Shown one piece after another: positions 1 to 6,745 of a DNA stretch of 64,000 bases. Positions within the stretch are counted from its first letter, which is position 1. Each line of letters opens with the position of its first letter. Below the pieces are notes generated by a model. It searched no databases and was not told the origin of the DNA. It was given only the letters and a program-made list of their open reading frames with translations. Made by a program: the position numbers and the translations under genes. This DNA comes from Zoogloea sp016790385 (lineage in GTDB: Bacteria > Pseudomonadota > Gammaproteobacteria > Burkholderiales > Rhodocyclaceae), in NCBI RefSeq assembly GCF_041916735.1, contig NZ_JAYRYY010000005.1; one strand, given 5' to 3'.

Positions 1-211
1 TCATCGTGGCGTGTCCTCGTCCGTTGCTGGAAATCGTTCTCGACAAACAATTCTCAGCAGAGGCACGCCGCCTCTTCAACCCCCATCCGTCCCCTCAGGG
101 GCATACACCAGTTTCGACTTTAGCCCGTTTATCCGCCGCCATGCACCGTGCCTTCATCAAATGCGTCTGCTGCGGCGGATTAACGCTATTCGTTAAGACA
201 AAGGAGGGTTT

Positions 212-460
212 GTGCGCTATCCACTCATAGCCGCCGTCGTCGTAGCGGTCTCCGCATGCTCCACCGCACAGGAAATCAAACGTCCCGATGGCTCCGTTGA
301 ATATTTGGTTGCGTGTGGAGCGGGTCTCGGCTGGAAAATTTGCTACGACAAAGCAAATGAGATTTGCCCCACAGGTTACAAAACACTTTCCGAAGATGCG
401 GGCTTTAGTCGCAAAGAACTACGCATTGCATGCCCGAACAAGACCAATATCCAGCAGTAG
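212..460 (+). CDS. small predicted lipoprotein (paralogue A)
   Basis: An 82-residue protein that starts at GTG 212, chosen because AAGGAGG at 201-207 is an ideal ribosome binding site. The N-terminus is a short lipoprotein signal (hydrophobic AAVVVAV run, then a VSAC-type lipobox), so the product is probably anchored to a membrane through its cysteine. The mature part has a PDGSVEYLVACG segment, then C-Y-D-K-A-N-E-I-C-P, and a C-terminal cysteine. The same pattern (PDGSKGYSISCDG, CFEKAGDLCG, MIRCRN) recurs in the next gene, so the two are tandem paralogues. The spaced cysteines could form disulfides in the periplasm. No functional family was recognised. Confidence 0.72.
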   Translation: MRYPLIAAVVVAVSACSTAQEIKRPDGSVEYLVACGAGLGWKICYDKANEICPTGYKTLSEDAGFSRKELRIACPNKTNIQQ

Positions 461-574
461 CGCAGGCTCTATCCCATCATTCCATCGGACCCTGCGCATT
501 AAGCCGCGCGAGGCCGGTGAATTCAGACCCTGGGCGCCACAAGTTACGCTTACCGCAGTATGGGGAGTAAACTA

Positions 575-940
575 ATGAATATCGCGCGTCATGCAGTTAC
601 GTTAAGTATCGCCACCCTGATTCTGGCCGTGGCTGGTTGTGCCATCGTGAAGGAAACCTACATGCCAGATGGGAGCAAGGGTTACAGCATTAGTTGTGAC
701 GGTGCAGCGGTAGGAATTAACGTATGTTTTGAAAAGGCAGGTGATCTTTGTGGCGCCTCCGGTTATGACCCCATTACTCGAGAAGGTCAAATTATTCCTT
801 TCGGAGTTAGCTCCGCAAGCGTATATGGAACGCCATCACAAGTTCAGGGCCAAAGTTTTGCAACTTATGGCTCATTCAATAGTAAGAGCATAATGATTAG
901 GTGCCGTAACCGGACATCCGGCAGTGTCCCGGCAAATTAG
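575..940 (+). CDS. small predicted lipoprotein (paralogue B)
   Basis: A 121-residue protein. ATG 575 is preferred over the upstream in-frame ATG at 560 because it places a GGGGAG-type ribosome binding site about 8 bases upstream and begins directly with a signal sequence. The lipobox is VAGC near residue 22. The region after it (MPDGSKGYSISCDGAA, then CFEKAGDLCG) aligns by eye with paralogue A at 212-460. This copy adds a Gly/Ser/Tyr-rich insertion (GVSSASVYGTPSQVQGQS) before the shared C-terminal Cys-Arg-Asn motif. It is probably periplasmic and lipid-anchored. Function is unknown. The pair looks like a local duplication. Confidence 0.72.
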   Translation: MNIARHAVTLSIATLILAVAGCAIVKETYMPDGSKGYSISCDGAAVGINVCFEKAGDLCGASGYDPITREGQIIPFGVSSASVYGTPSQVQGQSFATYGSFNSKSIMIRCRNRTSGSVPAN

Positions 941-957
941 ATCATCATGCCCAATCG

Positions 958-1017
958 GGTATGAGCCGGCTTCCAACCGGCCCTCCCCACACCACCCGGC
1001 GTACAGGGCCATTGCAC
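958..1017 (-). other. possible 3' end of a second group II intron
   Basis: Read on the minus strand, the bases just after the transposase remnant's stop run GTACGCCGGGTGGTGTGGG, then a GC-rich hairpin (arms CCGG/CCGG around TTGGAAG), then TACCCGATT. This resembles the domain V 3' strand, domain VI hairpin and terminal pyrimidine-rich end of some bacterial group II introns. It is recognition from memory, not an alignment. An alternative is simply the non-coding end of the insertion sequence. Confidence 0.3.
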
Positions 1018-1261
1018 TTATCCGTCATACGCCAATCTGATGCCCAGCATCGCCTCCCTGTAGCCATCCTCCCAGGCGGCGAGCTTGCGCTTCATGCGCA
1101 TGCTGATCTTTCCAAACTTGGCTTGGGTGGCGGTTTCGGTCTTGAGCAGATTGAGAACGATGCGCTTCTGCCGGGAGAGGTTGTCTGCGGGGTAATCCTT
1201 GCGCACGGTGGCGGCGTCTTCCTGGAAATTGACGTCCAGCATCCAGTGCACGCCATGGCAA
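1018..1261 (-). pseudogene. ISAs1-family transposase, C-terminal remnant
   Basis: The minus strand reads GVHWMLDVNFQEDAATVRK, then a DNLSRQKRIVLNLLK segment, ending at TAA (complement of 1018-1020). This matches the well-conserved C-terminal block of ISAs1-type DDE transposases (consensus like LHWVLDVTFxEDxxRxRxGxxxENLxxLRRxALNLLK). Only about 80 codons remain, so the catalytic N-terminal domain is gone. The 5' side joins directly to the 3' end of a group II intron in the same orientation, so the intron had apparently inserted into the transposase gene before the upstream part was lost. The copy must be inactive. Confidence 0.7.
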
Positions 1262-1297
1262 GTAGGCCGGGGGGAATCGCACCCCCAGCCTCTCACA

Positions 1298-1331
1298 GAA
1301 CGGTGCGTAAGCCTCTCGACTCACACCGCTC
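1298..1331 (-). ncRNA. group II intron domain V
   Basis: A 34-nt hairpin on the minus strand starting GAGCGGTG and ending CACCGTTC, with a GAGA-type apical loop. It has the AGC catalytic triad near the 5' base and the length and pairing expected of domain V. It begins four bases after the maturase stop codon and is followed by the domain VI hairpin. Confidence 0.7.
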
Positions 1332-1334
1332 CCA

Positions 1335-2429
1335 TCAGGCGAACGCACCGACCATCCCGCGTTGCCAGTGCGCGAAGAGATACGACTGCTTTTCGGCGAG
1401 ACCTTCGAGAAAGCGAGCCGCGCGTATCTTATGGCCCTTCAGCCGTTTGTACTTCTTCATCGCCCACGCTCGCAGCGTCATGTTGAAGTGCCGCAACACA
1501 GGGTACATCGCCGAGCGACAGAACTTGCCGTAATACTCCAGCCAACCGCGAAGGATCGGGTTGTGCAGGCGGGCAATGTCCGCGAGGCTCAGGTCCGTTC
1601 GATTCCGATAGTTCAGCTTGCGTGTCTTCTGCCGCATCGCCGTGACAGCCTTGCTGCTGACCGCCGGGGTGAAACTGACGAACGGGCTGTTCTTCTTGCT
1701 GTTCTTCACCGTCCGCGCCCGAAAGGTATATCCGAGGAAATCGAACTGCGTGCTCGGATACGTCCCTTTGCGACTGCCGTCTTTGCAGTAGACGACCTTG
1801 GTCTTCTCCGGGTGCATCGTGAGCGCACACTGCGCAAACCTCGCATCGAGCGCCGCCCGCAGGGCTTGCGCCTCCTGCTCAGTCCAGCAATGCACCAGCC
1901 CATCGTCCGCGTACCGGCACCAGGGGTTGTCCGGATAGTGCTTCGTCATCCAGACGTCGAATGTATAGTGCAAGAACAGATTAGCCAGCACCGGACTGAC
2001 GACACCGCCTTGGGGCGTCCCCTTGGACCGTTCCTCCAAGGTTCCGTCCGCCTGTTGCAGCGGTGCAGTCAACCAGCGCTTGATGTACAGCATGGCCCAC
2101 TCACATTTGACATGCTTCTCGAGCGCCCGAAGGAGCAGCGCGTGGTCAATGTGGTCGAACAGGCCCTTGATATCGAATTCCAGCACCCAGGGATACTGCC
2201 AGCAACGCTGACGCGTCACCGCCACGGCTTCCAGCGCCGATTTTCCGGGACGATACCCGTAGGAATCCGGCAGAAACCGCGCCTCAAGTTCCGGCTCAAT
2301 CACCCGCTTGACCACCATCTGCGCCACGCGATCGCCCACCGTTGGAACGCCCAATATGCGTACCCCGTCATTCTTCTTCGGAATGGCGACCGCATTGACC
2401 GGCGGCGGAAAGTAGCTGCCCGAGGACAT
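1335..2429 (-). pseudogene. ltrA: group II intron reverse transcriptase/maturase (LtrA type), N-terminally truncated
   Basis: The readable frame is 364 residues; family members of this class are about 430. Visible parts are the fingers/palm segment GVRILGVPTVGDRVAQ, the SYGYRPGKSAL motif, the FDIKGLFDHIDH block with a catalytic aspartate, the KGTPQGGVVSPVLANLFLH motif, the YADD active site (CRYADDGLVHC), the FDFLGYTFR motif, and a C-terminal maturase X domain (LRGWLEYYGKF). In intact relatives the MSSGSYFPPPV segment is internal, preceded by residues like LYKIWNR. Here IWNR is still readable upstream of the ATG, but then a stop is met, so the first 60-70 residues and the true start are lost. 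The polymerase motifs are intact, but the protein probably has no functional intron to serve. Confidence 0.85.
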
Positions 2430-2451
2430 CCGATTCCAGATCCGGGAATAG

Positions 2452-2712
2452 GGAAATACGGGTCAAACCCCAGTATCACACGACGCCGACCTGCGCACCC
2501 TCGCCGACAAATCCCCGGCCAACATGGCCTTCGACGGCAACGGTGACTACGTGTACCTCGCCCCCAGCCGGGTTAACCTGCAGATGGCCCAGGAACGGTT
2601 TCCGGACATCAAGTTTCTGGAGGCGCGGGAGATTTACTTAGCGCCGCCCCGTGCGAATGGCCAGCTCCCGGTTCAGCCATGGGCCAAACCGAAGATGGGG
2701 ATTTTTGCCTGA
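2452..2712 (+). pseudogene. orphan gene fragment of unknown family
   Basis: An open frame begins directly at the intron's truncated edge, without a start codon at that point, and reads through DADLRTLADKSPANMAFDG, YLAPSRVNLQMAQERFPDI and EIYLAPPRANG before stopping at TGA 2710-2712. The amino-acid composition looks like real coding sequence (balanced, amphipathic). An internal ATG at 2524 could start a 62-residue peptide, but no ribosome binding site is evident. It is most likely the 3' part of a gene cut by the rearrangement that truncated the intron. No family was recognised. Confidence 0.4.
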
Positions 2713-2866
2713 AGAGCCGAGCATGCATGTTCGCGTCGCACACTCGGGCGGAGAGGCGAAGTTCTTGCTGGAACCAGGTGTGACATTGGCTGGACACACC
2801 GGCCTGTCACAGCAAGAACTGACGGCAGCCGAGGATGTCGTCCTCCGCCACTTTTCGGACAACTGA
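2696..2866 (+). pseudogene. DUF4160-like protein fragment
   Basis: The frame reads WGFLPEEPSMHVRVAHSGGE, then AKFLLEP and GLSQQELTAAEDVVLRHF before a stop. This resembles DUF4160 proteins, whose core is a short EPxHVHV segment followed by GEAKFWLEP and a terminal helix beginning GLxxxELxxAExxI. Family members are about 80-100 residues and start with a conserved hydrophobic strand; that N-terminus is not present in frame here. The fragment overlaps the end of the upstream orphan fragment in another frame. A short product from ATG 2723 is possible, but a decayed copy is more likely. DUF4160 genes often sit beside DUF2442 genes in toxin-antitoxin-like pairs; no partner is seen. Confidence 0.45.
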
Positions 2867-3652
2867 TCAGGCCAAGGCCTTCCTGACGGCGGCAATCACC
2901 CGCTCCGCCTCAAAGGGCTTGATAACGTAATCGTGAACGCCGCCCCTGATGGCCGCACTGACCGTTTCCCGGTCTGCGTGGGCTGTCACCATGAGCACGG
3001 GCAGATCAGGATGCACCGCGCGCAGGCAGGCTACGGTATTCAAACCGTCGATCTCCGGCAGATCGACGGCCAGGCAGACGAAATCGGCCTCGTGACGTTC
3101 GACGGCCATGAGCCCTTCGAATCCCGACGCCGCCTCGGCCACAACCTCGAAACCGTTGTCTTCCAGGATGACGCGCAAGAGGCCCCGCGCCAGCACATCA
3201 CAGTCGACGATAACCGCACGGTGCTGCGGCCCTTCACTTTTGGGCACTGCCTGCCGGCTCTTTCGGAACGCCATGATGGCCTTCACCTGGAAGAGCGCCG
3301 TCAGTATGTTTGCCTCATTCAATGGCTTGCGTATATAGCCGAGGGCACCGCAATCCATCGCCAGCCTTGCCGTCCCCCTTTGATCATCCAGCCCCATCAC
3401 CACGACGGCGGTCTCGGGGTTGTCGGCGATCACGGTACGAAGGGCGTCGGGTATCGACTGCTCCATAAGGTGCAGATCGAATATCGCGATATCGGCCTGA
3501 AGGCGCCCGACGGTCGCCAGCGCTTCCGTTGGCGTACGCAAGCTAGCCAGCACACGCGCACCCTCGCGGGCCACCATCGTCGCTAATATCGACCGTATTT
3601 GCGAATTGGCATCGGCGACGATGAACGAACATCCTTTCAAACGGATTGACAT
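2867..3652 (-). CDS. dual-receiver (REC-REC) response regulator without output domain
   Basis: A 261-residue protein. The start at 3652 (MSIRLKG) puts the first receiver strand right at the N-terminus; an in-frame extension to 3751 has no receiver-like sequence. Receiver 1 spans about residues 8-125, with phosphoacceptor Asp59 (IAIFDLHL) and Lys109 (IRKPL). Receiver 2 spans about 145-260, with acidic pair Asp150/Asp152, Thr223 and Lys245 (VIKPF). At the phosphoacceptor position it has Ala195 in the sequence CLAVDLPEIDG, where the family has D-V-D-L-P. No DNA-binding or enzymatic domain follows. The protein probably relays or sequesters phosphoryl groups, or works by protein contact, with receiver 2 as a pseudo-receiver. 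No kinase gene is adjacent. Confidence 0.88.
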   Translation of the reverse strand: MSIRLKGCSFIVADANSQIRSILATMVAREGARVLASLRTPTEALATVGRLQADIAIFDLHLMEQSIPDALRTVIADNPETAVVVMGLDDQRGTARLAMDCGALGYIRKPLNEANILTALFQVKAIMAFRKSRQAVPKSEGPQHRAVIVDCDVLARGLLRVILEDNGFEVVAEAASGFEGLMAVERHEADFVCLAVDLPEIDGLNTVACLRAVHPDLPVLMVTAHADRETVSAAIRGGVHDYVIKPFEAERVIAAVRKALA

Positions 3653-4125
3653 GCTGGCAAATCTATCCTCATGGACGACAACTCCACAGACACGATGCAT
3701 CAATACGCCAAGATCGGCCGGAACAGAACTGGTTTCCGATGTCTCCCACAATCACCCATCAACAATGCTCACATTCTCCCCTCGCAGCGTTCAGCAAACT
3801 TGAGCCGGATCAAATAGGCCCCAGCCCTGAGGGGAGGGCCACGAGGATTGCCGCAGCATCAGCCCGGTGGTACTTGATTGACGGGTGCTTGCGAAAGCGC
3901 GAAAAAATAGGCGCCAGACCGCAGAATCCAGGGACGGGCGGACCCGATATTCACTTCCCGACTTTGCAGCCGAGCGGCGCATTGCTCGTCATATTCCGGA
4001 TTACGGTAAGGTATGACATTGCTCGCAAGGGGCGATGCGCGGCAAGACCGCTCTGCGCTCCGCAGCCTGAACCGGAGGCTGCGGATACACGCCCGATCCG
4101 CCAATTATCCGTTTAGGAGGCACCC
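3653..4125. other. 473-bp intergenic region with one hairpin
   Basis: No gene was found between the divergent REC-REC protein and the lipoprotein at 4126. It must contain both promoters. An inverted repeat (CCGCAGCCT / AGGCTGCGG, 7-nt loop) lies at 4060-4084, about 40 bases upstream of the lipoprotein start. It has no T-tract, so it is more likely a leader structure than a terminator. Short open frames here look like chance. Confidence 0.5.
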
Positions 4126-4530
4126 ATGCCCGCCAAGTCCAGTTTGCTCTCAGCCGTCACCGTAACGCTCATGCTGTCGGGGTGCGCCACCACGCAGCAG
4201 ACCATGGTCGAACAAGGCTTTCCTGCCGGTTACGCCCAAGGCTTCGATGATGGCTGCCACAGTGGTCGTAAGGCCGGTGGCAGCCTTTTCGACCAGTTCA
4301 GGAAGGACGTGCGACGCTTCGAAAGCGACAGGGATTACGCGTCCGGATGGTCTGACGCATTCCGTCAGTGCGAATCGGAGCAGGAGAACGCTGCGCGGCA
4401 AGCGCGAATGGTGTTGGAGCAACAGCGGCTGAGCGAGCTGCGCAGGGAGAACAAGCTCGACCGCCAGCATGCCCTTGAACGCGAGGTGCTCAAAGGCGTG
4501 GACACGAGCGGCCTTAATGGCCTCAAGTAG
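4126..4530 (+). CDS. predicted lipoprotein with glycine/aspartate-rich N-terminal motif
   Basis: A 134-residue protein with a strong ribosome binding site (TTAGGAGG, about 4111-4118) in front of ATG 4126. A lipoprotein signal ends in MLSGC near residue 20. After it comes FPAGYAQGFDDGCHSGRKAG, a segment common in small exported proteobacterial proteins, then an aromatic/charged stretch (FRKDVRRFESDRDYASGWSD) and a long charged C-terminal helix rich in Arg, Gln and Glu. It is probably membrane-anchored with a helical periplasmic tail. Function unknown. It stands alone and downstream sequence is degenerate. Confidence 0.75.
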   Translation: MPAKSSLLSAVTVTLMLSGCATTQQTMVEQGFPAGYAQGFDDGCHSGRKAGGSLFDQFRKDVRRFESDRDYASGWSDAFRQCESEQENAARQARMVLEQQRLSELRRENKLDRQHALEREVLKGVDTSGLNGLK

Positions 4531-4702
4531 CCTTCCAGGTTCCGCCGCCGTTGAAGGACATCGTCAGAAGGCAAGCCACGGTCGACGCAACGGGTGGCAC
4601 CAACTTCGGCCAGCACCTGGGCGACATTCATCAGCTCGTGGAGCGTCGTCATGATCGCGCGGCAATCGACAAGGACGCTCACCGCTTTGCGCTTATTCAT
4701 CC

Positions 4703-4724
4703 CATGCGGGGGCGATTCGGCGCC
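4703..4724 (+). repeat. short direct repeat, copy 1
   Basis: The 19-mer CATGCGGGGGCGATTCGGC recurs at 5943-5961 with one mismatch (CATGCAGGGGCGATTCGGC). Both copies are followed by a GCC and lie in gene-free, remnant-like DNA. It may be part of a decayed mobile element or a dispersed intergenic motif. Confidence 0.35.
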
Positions 4725-4729
4725 CGTGT

Positions 4730-4921
4730 ATGAAGTGCAGTTTGCGCACGGCCCCGACGGCGGATGAGCTGGGACTGCCGCGGATTGCGTCGAGAAACTC
4801 CATGCAACCAGCCGGGACTAAGGTCGAGCATCCTTTTCCTGTGGTCAAGCACCTGTTCCGCCACCCAACGACCCGCTCTCGCATGCCGACGATTCATGCC
4901 CAGGGCGCCTCATGGCGTTAA
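4730..4921 (+). pseudogene. IS5-like transposase, C-terminal remnant
   Basis: The frame contains TKVEHPFPVVKHLFRHPTTR, closely resembling the conserved C-terminal block of IS5-group DDE transposases (R-x-K-V-E-H-P-F-H-V-V-K-N-L-F-R-H-R-K-T-R-Y-R-G), which carries the catalytic glutamate. The next expected block (YRGLAKNTAQ) is already corrupted, and the frame stops at 4919-4921. The 200 bases upstream (4531-4729) carry no recognisable gene and may be further decayed sequence of the same element. It is inactive. Identification rests on this one motif. Confidence 0.45.
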
Positions 4922-5099
4922 ACCAGGAGTAAGTCTTGACCGACACTGTGCACTCAACCGGTAGATCGGTTACAGAAATCAACAGTGGGATGACATCAGC
5001 ACCACCACATTACCGTCGGCCCACCGGACGCCGCGCGATAAGGCCGCGCAGTGCCGGCACCCTCCACCTCAGACCACATAATCTCTTTCCGTCGCAATC

Positions 5100-5642
5100 A
5101 TGTCCGTATCGCTAGCAATCCGCCCGATGGATTCTCGGGACATCCACTCCGTGCTGGCAATTCAGTCGCGCTGTTACGACGAGGCCAAGCAGGAGTCCGC
5201 CGCCTCCTTCCTCTCCAAGCTGATCTCTCCGCTGCAAACAAGCTTCGTTGCCGAGCTTGGGGAGGATGTGGTGGGCTACTTGGTATCAGTCCCGGTACAA
5301 GACTGCGGCCCGCTGCCTTTGCACGACACGGACTACTGTCCTCCTGGCCAGGCTGTCGCCTTATACCTGCATGACCTTGCGGTTCGGCCTGAAGCGCGAA
5401 GCTTCGGCGTAGCCGCAGCGCTCATCAACGCGTACCTGAGTGCGCTGCGGAGCAGCAATCTAAGTTCTGGCTGTCTCACCGCCGTCAATGGCTCTTCGCG
5501 CTTCTGGCAGCGCTATGGCTTCCGGGATTCCACGCCCGCCGGCCCCGATGCTGTGCGCCTGGCCTCCTACGGTCCAGATGCCCGGTTCATGACGCTTGAC
5601 CTTCCTCACCCTTCAATCCAGGCACACCGCGCTGTGACCTGA
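5100..5642 (+). CDS. GNAT-family N-acetyltransferase
   Basis: A 180-residue protein whose layout fits the GNAT fold: an N-terminal AIRPMDSRDI strand-helix start, a VAELGEDVVGYLV beta-strand pair, the LYLHDLAVRPEARSFGVAAAL block corresponding to the acetyl-CoA pyrophosphate-binding motif A (a somewhat degenerate R-x-x-G-x-A), and a C-terminal FWQRYGFRD motif typical of strand beta6-beta7. It would transfer an acetyl group from acetyl-CoA to an amine. The acceptor cannot be predicted. It is monocistronic, flanked by long gene-poor DNA, and no ribosome binding site is obvious before ATG 5100. Confidence 0.8.
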   Translation: MSVSLAIRPMDSRDIHSVLAIQSRCYDEAKQESAASFLSKLISPLQTSFVAELGEDVVGYLVSVPVQDCGPLPLHDTDYCPPGQAVALYLHDLAVRPEARSFGVAAALINAYLSALRSSNLSSGCLTAVNGSSRFWQRYGFRDSTPAGPDAVRLASYGPDARFMTLDLPHPSIQAHRAVT

Positions 5643-6059
5643 GCCCTCGGTCACCTCCTGGCCCGCTGCGGCAAGCCTTGCAAGGCCGGGGCTGACTCGG
5701 AGCTTGGAAGGCATCGGTTGCTTACGCCATTTTCGCCGGCCGTCGTCTCATCCAAGCACCGCGGCTGTTTCGGCAGCATCGCTCGGCCAGCGGTGCATTG
5801 CGGCGGCCACCCAGGTTTTCGGGCCAATAGTTGCGTCGAGTTTGGCGGCTTTCCCGGCTATCCAGACACATCAGCAGACAGATCACGGTATGGATGGGAT
5901 CACTCCCCAAGCGGGCTTCCTTGTCCTGATCGACGTTTCTTGCATGCAGGGGCGATTCGGCCGCCGTTGAGGCGCGACTTCACAAGCCCCAAGCAATCCC
6001 TTTTGCATACAATCGCGTCTCATCTCAACAGCATTCCTGCCACGCAGGCTGTCCTCTCC
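5643..6059. other. 417-bp gene-poor region
   Basis: No convincing gene is present between the GNAT protein and the DUF4124 protein. It contains the second copy of the short repeat (5943-5961). A hexamer reminiscent of a sigma-70 -10 element (CATACAAT, about 6006-6013) lies about 50 bases before ATG 6060 and could drive that gene. Confidence 0.45.
5943..5964 (+). repeat. short direct repeat, copy 2
   Basis: Matches the copy at 4703-4721 in 18 of 19 bases. It lies about 100 bases upstream of the DUF4124 gene. Confidence 0.35.
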
Positions 6060-6542
6060 ATGCGCTTCCATGTCATGCATCGCGCCGCCGCAGTCCTCAC
6101 CGCGCTGACACTGTTCACGTTTGCCCCCCAGGCCCAATCCCTCCCTCCGCCGGCGAAGACAGTGTTCAAGTGCGAGGAGAACGGAAAAATCGTCTATTCC
6201 GACAACCCCTGCCTCGGCGCGAAGACGGTGGATGTGGAGCCCCCGCGCGGGGTGAGTCGGCTGTCGGGGCAGGAGCGGGTGGGGTCGGCGGTGCAGCAGG
6301 AGCGGCTTCGTGAGCATATTGCCGATGCCATGCGGCCGTTGACCGGGATGAATCCCAAGCAGTACGAGACTTTCGGACGACGGCAAAAGCTCCCTGCCGA
6401 CGCCCAACGGGAGTGTCAGCGACTGGATGGGCGGATTCCGTTGGCGGAGGCGGAGGAACGCCAGGCCAGCGGGCAGGCGCTGGCGGATATCCAGTTGCGG
6501 CTCTTCGGGCTGCGAAAGCGCTTCAGGGAGTTGGCGTGCTGA
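6060..6542 (+). CDS. DUF4124 domain-containing exported protein
   Basis: A 160-residue protein. ATG 6060 was chosen because it opens a clear signal peptide (about residues 1-25, ending near AQS); the frame extends far upstream but without protein-like sequence. Right after the signal comes the DUF4124 core (VFKCEENGKIVYSDNPC), a small beta module common in betaproteobacterial periplasmic proteins, with two cysteines that may pair. The remainder is a charged, probably helical region rich in Arg, Glu and Gln. The location is predicted to be periplasmic. DUF4124 proteins have no agreed function. Neighbours give no clue. Confidence 0.75.
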   Translation: MRFHVMHRAAAVLTALTLFTFAPQAQSLPPPAKTVFKCEENGKIVYSDNPCLGAKTVDVEPPRGVSRLSGQERVGSAVQQERLREHIADAMRPLTGMNPKQYETFGRRQKLPADAQRECQRLDGRIPLAEAEERQASGQALADIQLRLFGLRKRFRELAC

Positions 6543-6745
6543 GCACAGGCGGCGGCTCCCCGATGATCTGCAATGTCGCGGCCCGATGCTTCCGTGGGGT
6601 CGGGGGCGGACTCGCTCGGCGTTTGCTCGCGGATGCGTTGGCCGCCTGCGGCTCCAGGCCCGCGGTCAAATGAATTCGAATTCGCCCCCCGAGCCTTCCA
6701 CCTATCCGGGGCAACGCACAGTACCCACATCTCGCCGTCAGACCC

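Larger units (their letters stand above)
1262..2450 (-). mobile_element. group II intron, 5'-truncated, inside an ISAs1 remnant
   Basis: The element comprises a maturase/reverse transcriptase reading frame, then domain V immediately after its stop codon (1298-1331), then a domain VI-like hairpin built of GGGGG and CCCCC arms, with the 3' boundary at about 1262 (intron ending in AC, agreeing with the AY rule). The 5' ribozyme domains I-IV and the first 60-70 maturase codons are missing: homology begins near 2446, where an in-frame TGA and unrelated sequence lie upstream. Loss of the 5' splice site and domain I means the element cannot splice or retrohome on its own. Confidence 0.75.

Noticed and set aside
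1362..2546. 394-codon plus-strand frame across the intron
   Set aside because: Shadow of the maturase, which has YADD and maturase motifs on the minus strand.
3791..4104. Short frames in the 3653-4125 gap
   Set aside because: No consistent start, ribosome binding site or protein-like composition.
4365..4700. Minus-strand frame containing a protein-like N-terminus (MTTLHELMNVAQVL)
   Set aside because: It overlaps the lipoprotein gene antisense for half its length, and no ribosome binding site or homologue was recognised; not strong enough to list.
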